Shown one piece after another: positions 31,374 to 40,300 of a DNA stretch of 64,000 bases. Positions within the stretch are counted from its first letter, which is position 1. The number at the start of each line of letters is the position of its first letter. A model generated the notes under the pieces. That model made no database searches, was not told the DNA's origin, and worked only from the letters and a program-made list of their open reading frames with translations. Where the stretch lies: assembly GCA_013289605.1 (NCBI GenBank), contig JABCZS010000002.1, forward strand, positions 65,729-129,728, given 5' to 3'. A program made the position numbers and the translations under genes. The stretch comes from Gammaproteobacteria bacterium (lineage in GTDB: Bacteria > Pseudomonadota > Gammaproteobacteria > JABCZS01).

Positions 31374-31426
31374 GTGTGACCTCATTATTGCTATAGAAAT
31401 TCAGATACAGACTTTAGTAGGATAGC

Positions 31427-32716
31427 CTACTTAATATTACTAATCAAACAGATCCGCGAGCCCGATTCCCCTGGCAATACGCGAAATGCAGGGTCGACCC
31501 AGCAATCTGCTATTGCAACTAACTTACCATCCGCATAAATTAAAGGCAATTGCCATCTTTGCCAGGCAGGAATGCCATTTTCTTGAAATATTTTCTTAAG
31601 CTTTTGATTATTTTCGCGAAATCTCACCGTTAAGGTGCCAGATAGCTTGTGATTGCTAATAGGTCCAGATGCGCTAGCCTCAAGCATTAAAGTGCCTGAG
31701 GGTAGTGCTAGAGGCGTTTTGCCATCCCATGAAAACACTTGCGAAGGCTGCGGCTTAAAGAAATCCTGATGGGCAATAAATAAATCGTCCCGGTAAAACC
31801 GGGCTTGATACTGTTGCCAAGTGATGCGTGTTTCGGCATCGTTTTGTGCATGGAGCAGGGTCAGAATTTGCGTCAGTTGCACTGTGCTAGGCAGTGGAAT
31901 TTTTTTCTGCACTAGCCACGCACGCAATAAATAGCTTTGCTTAATTTCAGAACATTGGGCCAATTGTCGACGTGATAAAGTCTCTGGGAAATGACCTGCT
32001 AATGTTGTTAATTCCGCATGTAAATATTCTTCTAGTAACTCTTGACTGCTTGCACAATGCGCAGCGCTACGCGAAAGGGTGCGAGCGGCTTGTGGCCAGC
32101 GTTTTTTTAATACAGGCACGATGTCATGACGCAGAAAATTGCGATCAAATTTAACCTCTGCATTACTGTCATCATCAATCCATTGCAACTGCGCACTTGT
32201 GGCATAATTTAATATCATGTCCCTGTCCACAGTTAACAGTGGCCTTGCATGAAAACCTTGGGCAAACGGTTGGATAGGTGGCATTGCGGCCAAACCTTTA
32301 GGTCCTGCACCGCGCAATAATTGTAATAATACCGTTTCGAGTTGATCGTCTTGATGATGTGCGGTACAAAGTATTTCATTGGGTAGTAATTGTGTTGCTA
32401 AATACGCATAACGCGCATTACGTGCAGAGGCCTCGATACTCTCCCCTTTATAAGAAAAATCCAGCCTGCCGGTTAGAAACGGAATCTGCAATGCTAAACA
32501 GATCTGCTCCGCATGGGCTTGCCAAAAATCAGCTTGCGGATTTAAGCCATGATTTAAATAAATAGCACGTAACTTTAAAAGCGGCATATGACGTTGCTGA
32601 ATGTGTTTTAAAGCATGCAGCAACACATGAGAATCCAAACCCCCGCTGTAAGCAATCAATAATTGCGTAGACGCAAGCGTAGGTAAAAATGTATTGAGTG
32701 TATGTAGCACTGTCAC
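31427..32716 (-). CDS. tilS: tRNA(Ile)-lysidine synthase TilS
   Basis: Attaches lysine to C34 of tRNA-Ile(CAU), switching it from Met to Ile decoding; essential in most bacteria. The 429-residue protein has the PP-loop SGGLDSHVLL near residues 24-33, the TAHHQDDQLETVLLQLLRGAGPKGLAAMPP segment, DDSNAEVKFDRNFLRHDIVPVL and a C-terminal TilS domain (VRFRENNQKLKKIFQENGIPAWQR). The start codon is GTG with no strong SD. It follows accA, as in Pseudomonas (accA-tilS-pyrG), with a long inverted repeat in the 208-base gap. Confidence 0.95.
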   Translation of the reverse strand: MTVLHTLNTFLPTLASTQLLIAYSGGLDSHVLLHALKHIQQRHMPLLKLRAIYLNHGLNPQADFWQAHAEQICLALQIPFLTGRLDFSYKGESIEASARNARYAYLATQLLPNEILCTAHHQDDQLETVLLQLLRGAGPKGLAAMPPIQPFAQGFHARPLLTVDRDMILNYATSAQLQWIDDDSNAEVKFDRNFLRHDIVPVLKKRWPQAARTLSRSAAHCASSQELLEEYLHAELTTLAGHFPETLSRRQLAQCSEIKQSYLLRAWLVQKKIPLPSTVQLTQILTLLHAQNDAETRITWQQYQARFYRDDLFIAHQDFFKPQPSQVFSWDGKTPLALPSGTLMLEASASGPISNHKLSGTLTVRFRENNQKLKKIFQENGIPAWQRWQLPLIYADGKLVAIADCWVDPAFRVLPGESGSRICLISNIK

Positions 32717-32753
32717 AGGAATAATATCTTAATTATAATATCCGGATAAAAGC

Positions 32754-32833
32754 GCCCAACAAATAGACTGGGCGCTATTTTTTGTGAATTGCGTCAGCCT
32801 GAGCAAAAAATATGCCCAGTCTATTTGTTGGGC
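32754..32833. repeat. long inverted repeat between accA and tilS
   Basis: The left arm 32754-32784 and right arm 32804-32833 pair over 20 perfect bases, a small mismatch, then nine more, closing a 19-base loop. Each arm also folds on itself (GCCCA/TGGGC; on the left AGCGCCCA/TGGGCGCT at 32751-32776 followed by ATTTTTT on the plus strand and TTTTAT on the minus strand). It can therefore form either one long stem or two short terminator-like hairpins. Confidence 0.82.
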
Positions 32834-32870
32834 TGCTTCGTAGAGATATGGAGCATATTTAAAGTGTGCT

Positions 32871-32918
32871 AAAATCCCCCCGGCCGAAACGGCCGGCCCC
32901 CTTTACAAAGGGGGCAAG
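32871..32918. repeat. single copy of the dispersed palindromic repeat
   Basis: AAAATCCCCCCGG, the palindrome GGCCGAAACGGCC and CCCCCTTTACAAAGGGGG, seven bases beyond the accA stop. Same family as at 28959 and 53001, here in single copy without the outer ATCGATAGGC segment. Confidence 0.8.
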
Positions 32919-32924
32919 TCCAAA

Positions 32925-33866
32925 CTAAACAGCCAACAACCGCTCATAACGCTTTTTCAATAATTCATCCATAGATAACGTTTGCACTACGTGCAAATGT
33001 TTAATCAGTGTAGATTTGAGCCGCATGCTCATTTCATTAACATTGCGATGCGCACCGCCTAATGGTTCAGGGATCACTTCATCATTGAGCTTTAATTCAC
33101 GCAAACGCTCTGCGGTCATTTGCATCGCTTCGGCTGCGATCGGTGCTTTCTCGGCACTCTTCCATAATATGCTCGCGCAACCTTCTGGCGAAATCACTGA
33201 AAACGTACTGTATTGCAACATCAACAAACGATCGCCTACGCCTATGCCTAACGCGCCGCCTGAACACCCTTCCCCTAAAATCGTACAAATAATCGGGGTT
33301 TTTAATTGTGACATCACTAATAAATTGCGCGCAATCGCTTCGCTTTGGCCGCGTTCTTCCCCGCCGATGCCAGGATAAGCCCCCGACGTATCAATAAACG
33401 TGAATATCGGCATATGAAATTTTTCTGCGAGTTTAAATAAGCGCAGCGCTTTGCGATACCCTTCAGGATTAGGCATGCCGAAATTGCGTTTAATTTTTTC
33501 ACTCGTGGTGCGGCCTTTTTGATGCGCCACCACCATCACGGGTTTACCTTCTAGGCGTGCTGTGCCGCCTATCATCGCCGCATCATCACCGAACAGCCGA
33601 TCGCCATGCAGTTCATCAAAGTCGGTAAAAACATAAGGTAAATAATCGGTAAAATAAGGGCGCTGCGGATGACGCGCGAGTTGGGCCACTTGCCAATCGG
33701 TTAAATGGCTAAAAATAGATTGGGTCAGGGTTTTATGCTTGGCTTCTAATTTTTGAATTTCTTCACTGATATTAATTTTGGCATCACTGCCTAACATGCG
33801 TAATTCTTCAATCTTAGTATTAAGATCAGCAATAGGTTGTTCAAAATCTAAATATTGGAGTCTCAT
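32925..33866 (-). CDS. accA: acetyl-CoA carboxylase carboxyltransferase subunit alpha AccA
   Basis: Alpha subunit of the carboxyltransferase making malonyl-CoA for fatty-acid synthesis; partner AccD is elsewhere. The 313 residues start [22 protein letters not shown] and contain [69 protein letters not shown] and [23 protein letters not shown], the standard AccA motifs. AAGGG lies four to five bases before the ATG. It starts 12 bases after the NRAMP-like gene, so the two are probably cotranscribed. Confidence 0.97.
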   Translation of the reverse strand: MRLQYLDFEQPIADLNTKIEELRMLGSDAKINISEEIQKLEAKHKTLTQSIFSHLTDWQVAQLARHPQRPYFTDYLPYVFTDFDELHGDRLFGDDAAMIGGTARLEGKPVMVVAHQKGRTTSEKIKRNFGMPNPEGYRKALRLFKLAEKFHMPIFTFIDTSGAYPGIGGEERGQSEAIARNLLVMSQLKTPIICTILGEGCSGGALGIGVGDRLLMLQYSTFSVISPEGCASILWKSAEKAPIAAEAMQMTAERLRELKLNDEVIPEPLGGAHRNVNEMSMRLKSTLIKHLHVVQTLSMDELLKKRYERLLAV

Positions 33867-33878
33867 CTGTACCCTTAA

Positions 33879-35171
33879 TTAGAAAACAGGGGAAAACCGG
33901 ATCCATACATAATACGCGGCCAAGAGGGCCAATAATAGCACACATAGGCCACTGTAGGCCATAAAGCCACGCCCAGGCCGCATCCCAGTGGGGACACGCG
34001 CGCTATTTAGCGCTCTAAAATTAAACCAAGCCAAAAATGGTGCAGTCACAAAGGACAAGGTCGTCGCAAAATCGACCATAAAGACCAGCGATTGCGATAA
34101 CCAGGCCAAAAAGGCTAAAGATAAAAGCGCAATGAATCCCGCAATGACGGTGAATTGTACCCGACTCATAGGCATGCTTTCTGAAAGTTTCAAGAGTTTT
34201 TCATTGTTAAGCGGCACAAATGGGATGATCAATAAGCCGCGAATTAAGCGCGGAAAACCATCGATAATCACCAATAATGTGGAGAACATTACCGCAAATG
34301 CACAAAAAGCGACATAAGGCCTGGTCCAATCGCCCAAATGTTGGGTATACAAATGAATAAATTGCTCCACAAATAGGGAGGAATTATCTGAGAAACTCAG
34401 CCCAGCGTTATACATTACTCCTGCGCCCAAAAACACAAAAAAGAAAGCCAGGACCATGGTTACGATATAACCGATATTAAAATCCAAAAACACTTGTTTA
34501 AGCGTGGGTTGATAGTGGGTATCCTGCGCGCGCGCCAAGGTCCACATGGAATTTAGCACCGCTAAATCGATGGCTGAAGGCATCCAACCGATAAGCGCGG
34601 CCATAAATAAGAAATCCCGGTGACCCAGTTGCGAAAAATCAGGGAGCAGCTTAAAACTGTCCCAGGGGATATCTGACCAGGCCAAAATACTCACAAAAAG
34701 AGTGGCCAGCACTAAGCCCAGCAACAGTATTTTGATTAAGATATCTAACCAGCGAAATCGGCCTATGGCCAGCAACCCAATGCTGGCTAAGGTTAATAAC
34801 GCGCTCATCAGCAAGGGTCGGGGCGGTAATTGTAATAAATATTCAAATAAGGTCGCGGTAGTAATCATGATGGCTGCTTGGATGGCGACGACCCCGGTGA
34901 TCACAATAAACATAAATAATGTGAGTACAAAGCGCCCCTGGCGACGATAAGCGGTCAATAAGCTCTCATGACTTGCGAGGGCATAATGCGGCCCAGCACG
35001 AAACGCGGGATACTTGAGGATCCCGATAAGGACAATAAGCCCCAGCATCGTCAGCCCATAAGCCGCACCGGCACGCGTCGCCTGCACCACATGGGAAGCG
35101 CCTATGGCGGCGGCCGCAAACATTAAGCCTGGGCCTGAAGCTTTAATAAAGTTGGACAGAGTGTTTTTCAT
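33879..35171 (-). CDS. NRAMP-superfamily transporter with non-canonical metal-site motifs
   Basis: A 430-residue integral membrane protein with about eleven hydrophobic helices of the NRAMP (APC-fold) type. The start ASGPGLMFAAAAIGASHVVQATRAGAAYG aligns with NRAMP TM1, but the hallmark DPGN is replaced by GASHV. The TM6 region reads ALIGWMPSAIDLAVLNSMW, keeping MP but not the usual MPH. Canonical members import Mn/Fe by H+ symport using the TM1 Asp/Asn and TM6 Met. Their loss suggests another ion, as in NRAMP-related Mg transporters, or a different substrate. It lies just upstream of accA and downstream of the candidate effector gene. No good SD precedes the ATG. Confidence 0.78.
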   Translation of the reverse strand: MKNTLSNFIKASGPGLMFAAAAIGASHVVQATRAGAAYGLTMLGLIVLIGILKYPAFRAGPHYALASHESLLTAYRRQGRFVLTLFMFIVITGVVAIQAAIMITTATLFEYLLQLPPRPLLMSALLTLASIGLLAIGRFRWLDILIKILLLGLVLATLFVSILAWSDIPWDSFKLLPDFSQLGHRDFLFMAALIGWMPSAIDLAVLNSMWTLARAQDTHYQPTLKQVFLDFNIGYIVTMVLAFFFVFLGAGVMYNAGLSFSDNSSLFVEQFIHLYTQHLGDWTRPYVAFCAFAVMFSTLLVIIDGFPRLIRGLLIIPFVPLNNEKLLKLSESMPMSRVQFTVIAGFIALLSLAFLAWLSQSLVFMVDFATTLSFVTAPFLAWFNFRALNSARVPTGMRPGRGFMAYSGLCVLLLALLAAYYVWIRFSPVF

Positions 35172-35254
35172 GGAGGGTAGTTTAACAGAAGTTTAGGGTT
35201 GGAAAATAGCGGTATTCATAGTTTGCATCGGGTAGGGACTGGGTGAAAAAAACA

Positions 35255-36271
35255 CTATGCTTGCAATGATAAGCTTTGTCGCGCATTGGGATCGACGTTA
35301 TTTTCTTTAGCGAATTTTTGCCTACTAAACGCTATTTCTTCAGGTGAAATCATCATACTGACTTTAAAAGTCAATTCATCCGCTTTATCCACTTTAGGCT
35401 TGTGTCGAAAATTATTCATATCGCCATAATATTCATGGGCGCGATCGGCGGTGAATTTACATCTAAGCCAGGGATCGATAATCAAAGCCCCTACAGGTAA
35501 ATCCTTAAGTGAAAATGCGGTGCCTACTGCGGGTAGGGTGTCACAATTAATCAGGATAAAATCATGATCAACATTGGCGCCTTGAATTAAAAATATTTTC
35601 CCTTGATAATCAGACTGGGTGATAAGAGTATAGATCCCCGCATAAGCCAGCTCGCCGCACGTTCCGGTGCCCGTTTTTTGAGTTAATTCGTAATAGCGAG
35701 AATAAATCTCAAATTGCAAAGTAAATATTTGTTCTTGATTAGGGTTAGGGCCATCCTTATGCCAATTAATACGGTGTGTGGTTATCTTTTCCGCTTTGCG
35801 TGCTTGTAGCCCTAAGACTACGAGCTCTTCGGTATTATTAAGCGCAGTTTGAGCCCAACTTAAGTACATGCCCTTAGCCATAGGCACGGTTGTGCTTTGT
35901 TTTCTCACTGTGGCTATATTGGTATTTTCATCGAGTGTTAAATCCACAGATAATTTGGTCACTTTAGCTATTTCAGCGATCGCAGCCTTTATTTTTAGAA
36001 TATCATCCTCTTCCATCCCTTCAACATTTTCAGCGTTGGCTTGGTAATACTCCTCTATCAATGCTACAAGTATTGTGATTTGCATTGCCGCTGCAGCTAA
36101 GTTCCAGCTGGTATAGGGAGCAATAACGCTGAGATGGTGTAATACTTGATAGGCCGTGTTATCGGCGAGAATTTCTTGTGCGGAGGGAATTCGGGATGCA
36201 ACAGGAGTGCTTATTTCAGCCGTTTTTTCCTGGAATGCTTGGGATAATAGCGCTCTTAGGTAATTCATCAT
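35255..36271 (-). CDS. putative papain-like cysteine hydrolase, candidate secreted effector
   Basis: Not matched to a named family. The 338-residue protein has no signal peptide. Residues 1-195 are mainly helical. The C-terminal part contains an ordered Cys-His-Asp set: C205 in TGTCGELAYAG, H236 in NVDHDFILIN and D266 in LIIDPWLR. The hydrophobic beta-strand context is typical of papain-like proteases, transglutaminase-like enzymes and deamidases, including YopT/AvrPphB-type effectors. I infer a thiol hydrolase or acyl-transferring enzyme. Position beside a secondary-metabolite gene and soluble, charged ends (SRQKFAKENNVDPNARQSLSLQA) would suit a type IV effector. The start lacks an SD; the promoter at 36282-36310 would give a leader of only about 5 nt. 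Confidence 0.68.
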   Translation of the reverse strand: MMNYLRALLSQAFQEKTAEISTPVASRIPSAQEILADNTAYQVLHHLSVIAPYTSWNLAAAAMQITILVALIEEYYQANAENVEGMEEDDILKIKAAIAEIAKVTKLSVDLTLDENTNIATVRKQSTTVPMAKGMYLSWAQTALNNTEELVVLGLQARKAEKITTHRINWHKDGPNPNQEQIFTLQFEIYSRYYELTQKTGTGTCGELAYAGIYTLITQSDYQGKIFLIQGANVDHDFILINCDTLPAVGTAFSLKDLPVGALIIDPWLRCKFTADRAHEYYGDMNNFRHKPKVDKADELTFKVSMMISPEEIAFSRQKFAKENNVDPNARQSLSLQA

Positions 36272-36281
36272 AGTAAGAGAT

Positions 36282-36310
36282 ATTATACAGTTAACAAACT
36301 TATTAGTAAA
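36282..36310 (-). promoter_or_regulatory. promoter for the cysteine-hydrolase-like gene
   Basis: On the minus strand, TTTACT (36305-36310), 17 bases and a perfect TATAAT (36282-36287). The expected start site is about 36275, only a few bases before the ATG at 36271, so the mRNA may be nearly leaderless. Confidence 0.5.
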
Positions 36311-36479
36311 GCCTCACCTTTGACTGGGGCCATAGCATTTCATTGATTTATAATGATTTTTTATTTATTTTTCAAATCGATTAGGTTGACTTACTACTAA
36401 GCTTATTTCCAAGCTGCCCATATTCCGGGAGTGCTTAATCTCCAGAAAGAATTAACCTCTCTGCTATTTGACAAAAAGA

Positions 36480-36509
36480 TTGACAATCACTGCACAGAAT
36501 TAGTAATAT
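36480..36509 (+). promoter_or_regulatory. promoter for the small membrane protein gene
   Basis: A perfect TTGACA (36480-36485), an 18-base spacer and TAATAT (36504-36509) precede the ATG at 36539 by 29 bases. A second TTGACA lies at 36468-36473 without a matching -10. The preceding 36272-36479 stretch is A/T-rich intergenic DNA between divergent genes. Confidence 0.48.
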
Positions 36510-36538
36510 AGCTAAGTTATTGTTATTTGAGGTTTTCT

Positions 36539-37252
36539 ATGTTCACGCTCATTACTCTATTTCTTCTTGTGGTAGGAAACGTGCTCTTTGTCGGGATATC
36601 AACGTTTATTCTCTCGCCGCTTTTCCATATGATTTCAAATGGAATGACTAAGCTTGCTAATAAAATAGTCCATTTCTTGGAAGCACAATTGGAGAGATTT
36701 AATCATCAGGGACTCGGGACTAAACTATTATTGATTCTTCCTGGTATGGCAATGGGGTTGATTTTAGGTAGCTGTGCTGCCACCTTCGCTTTAAGCTCTC
36801 TAGTTTCTTATGTCATGGCAAGATTTTTTACATTTATTGATCTGGGTCGAGGAGAGTCATATCACCCTCTCCATTGGTTGCCAGATTGGTATAGAGCATT
36901 CAAAGCTAATTATAATGCTTCAAATATAGGGATTGTTGCTCCTGCCGCAACAGATCCTATATATGGATCTAACTTAGTGGAATTAAAAGATCTAAGTACG
37001 CAAGATCAAGTAATTTATTGTGAAATGCCAGATGGGACCTATATGATGGGAGTAAAAATGATCCCATTAATTACAATTAATGCTGAACCTACTCACTTAA
37101 CAAACTCCAGCTCAACTACCACCTTACTAAAGAGTTCGGGAAGTTTCATAGGAAATGAATCATCCAATACATCCATTCCTTCAAGTATGATAGACCGCAC
37201 TCCCCTGCTGGCCACACAACCCACAGATTATGTCGCAGAGCTAAGATATTAA
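36539..37252 (+). CDS. small membrane protein of unknown function
   Basis: Not recognised. From the ATG at 36539 (GAGG six bases upstream; an in-frame TTG at 36527 is less likely) it has 237 residues. A first hydrophobic helix (FTLITLFLLVVGNVLFVGISTFIL) is followed by an amphipathic stretch, a second hydrophobic region (LLLILPGMAMGLILGSCAATFALSSLVSYVMARFFTF, possibly two helices) and a soluble C-terminal half ending in a Ser/Thr/Asn-rich tail. It is the only plus-strand gene between mutS and the right end and converges with the NRPS gene. Two-helix proteins of this kind are frequent among Legionellales effectors, but nothing here proves secretion. Confidence 0.65.
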   Translation: MFTLITLFLLVVGNVLFVGISTFILSPLFHMISNGMTKLANKIVHFLEAQLERFNHQGLGTKLLLILPGMAMGLILGSCAATFALSSLVSYVMARFFTFIDLGRGESYHPLHWLPDWYRAFKANYNASNIGIVAPAATDPIYGSNLVELKDLSTQDQVIYCEMPDGTYMMGVKMIPLITINAEPTHLTNSSSTTTLLKSSGSFIGNESSNTSIPSSMIDRTPLLATQPTDYVAELRY

Positions 37253-37306
37253 ACAAGATCAGGGTGCTGATACGCTACGTTCATATCCCGCTTCTTAATA
37301 TTAGTC

Positions 37307-40300
37307 TTAACTGCAATTTTCTAATAATGTTTGAATTAATTCTTGACCCGGAAAATGCAAATACGTACTTTTGCCTGAGACATTATTAAGATTAATTTGT
37401 GCGATGATCAGAGTATTTTTCCGAGGCAGCCAAAGAAAAGTGGAACCTAAGCCTGGGAAAATACTGACATAAGAAATGATTTCACCCAATTTTTCATGAC
37501 TATCCATATCGATGCCTAATCCAAATCTGTGATTAGAAAAACCTAAAAGCGTATCCTGGGTTACAACACCACTTAACATTTTATCTAACTGCGCTTGGGG
37601 GAGCACATCTTTTTTAATAAATAAATGAGAAACCCATTTTTCAATATCCGCAGAGCTCATCAGCATGCCACCGCTTGCAGCGCCCATATTGCTGATACTT
37701 TGAGTTAAAATATGTGCGGTCATATCGTCATGATCAACGTAACCGTGCGCAACTTTTGCTAACACTTTTGCAGGATAACACTCTTGCGTAAAGTAAGTCT
37801 CGCTCAAACCTAAGGGTTGAATAAAATTCTCGTTGTATGCAGTAGATAGCGATTGACCCGTAACTAGCGTTATTATTTTTCCGAGTAACTCGTAATTAGT
37901 ATTCGAATAATGCCATTCTAGTCCCGGACTGCAGAGATCATTTTGTTTATAGGCCAAATTTATAAGATCATCGCTCTGCCATGGGTCTTTAAAATGATTT
38001 TCAAAACTTTTAATCCAGACTGGATCTTCCGTAAAATTAAAAATGCCACTCGTCATATTTAATAATTGTTTGATGGTAATGTCTTTCCAACGCGGATAGT
38101 GTGGAAAATAATGCGCTAATTTATCGTCTATGCTCAATTTACCTTGGGCTTCTAAGCGCAGTATCATCGCACTAGTAAATATTTTAGTTAAACTGCCTAC
38201 GGCATACAAAGTATCGGGGTTGATAGGACGAGAACTATGTAACTGTAAAGTGCCACTGGTAACCACCTGTTGGGTATCAGCGGTGTGGATACGCACACTG
38301 GCGCCGAGTGCTTTATGCTTAATCAACCAATCATCAACAACGTGCTGCATAACATGTCGATTATCTTGACTCAATGATACCGCTTGTGAGATCTGATTTA
38401 ATTGCTTTAAAAACAAAGTGGCTAATTTATCCATCTGCGCTTGACACAATTGAGCGCTTAAATGAAAGCATAATTTGCCTTGGGTAACGTAACCATTGAC
38501 AGCAATTATATAATCATCTTGATTCGCTAAGGCCATCGATAGACCGCTCGATTCCAAGGTAATGTGCTGAAATTCACCTAAATAATTAAAGAAAATTTTT
38601 GGTAAATGGCCATAACCCATTAGGGGCCCAAAACCTAGGCCTTTATTCTGCACATGGTTTAATTGATGTTGCGTCGCGAATACAGAAGCACTCAGTTCCT
38701 TTTGTGCAGTTAACCTTATGGGAAATAATGTGGTAAACCACCCTACTGTATGATTAATATCTATATTATCGTTAATAGGCTCACGACCATGACCTTCTAA
38801 GGTGATATAATTTGTGTTGCAGCGGGTTATTTCACTCAAAGCACAATTAAATGCTGTTAATAAAACCGTATTCATTTCCACATTTGAGGGTATTCTCTTT
38901 AATAATTGATGGATATTTTCGATGTCCAACTCGATAGAGGCTTTACTGAACTGTCTATTTTTTTCTATGCATTGCAAGAGTTTAATATTGTAATGTGCGA
39001 CATCAGTCATCATATCAGCCCAGTAGTGTGCCTCTAACTCATGCTGTTTCTGATAATCATTTACAGCCGCAACCCATATTCTGTAGCTTGCGCCCTTAGA
39101 ACCTAATAAAGTTTCAGTCGTTTTAGATTTTTTACTCAAGGAATAATGATTATAGAGTTGCATTAAATCAGACTGAATGATCCGACAACTGACGGCATCG
39201 ATAATAAGATGATGCGCAGCAAAAAATATCCGACTGCTGCCGTCTGGATATCCCGTAATATAGCCACAACTATAAAGCGGCTTATCTTCAAATAAATTAA
39301 AATGATTTTGCCAAGCGGTGAGTATCGCTTCAAGTTCCAGCTCTGGATTTTTTAATTTTTTTAAATCTAACACCTGCACACGTTGCACCTGTTTCTGGGC
39401 ATTATAATATTGCATCACGCCGCGAGTCTTATCTTTTTTATAATTGATCCGTAGGGCGTCATGATAGGCTACGAGTTGATTTAAACTCAGCTGCAAAACT
39501 TCCACATTTAGATCTTGAGTTTTAATTAAAAAAGATTGATTCCAATGATGCGGCGCTTTAAATTGCTGCTGATTTACCTTGTCAAAAAACCAGGCTTGTA
39601 TCGGCAACAATCCTAATTCACCGCTTAATAGGCCTTTTTCATTAATCATAACAGAGGCATTATTCTGCCCGATTTTCGGCAGGATCACATTTTGATATAA
39701 TTGTGCAATGGTTTTATTTAAAAAGATATCTTTAGTCGTGATGTATATATTTAACCGTTGCCGCAAGAGACTAACCAGTTGTATACTTTTAATACTCTCT
39801 CCGCCTAGACGGAAAAAATCATCATGTGTGCTTATCTTATGGCTATCAAGACCTAAAAGTTCAGCCCAAAGCGCTACTAATTGTTTTTCTATGTCGCTCT
39901 CTGGTGCAACATAGGCAGAAGATGTTAATTCCGCTGCAGGTAACGCTGCCCTATCAATCTTACCTGTGACAGTGAGAGGAATTTTCTCTAGGCGTACAAA
40001 TAGTGTCGGCACCATATAATCGGGTAAATAAGTCGCTAAATAGTGCGTGATCGCTTCAACAGCAATTACGTCACCACTGACATAATAGCCTACTAATTGT
40101 TGAGTGTGTTGTTGCGCGATCACTACCGCCTGATTAATTCCTGGGTAGTTGACAAGACAGGCTTCAATTTCAGCAGGTTCAATTCTAAAGCCTCTGATTT
40201 TAAGCTGAAGATCAGCACGCGCTATATATTCGATATTTCCATCCGGTAAATAACGCGCCAAATCACCTGTTTTATATAAACGCGCATCAGATGCAAATGG

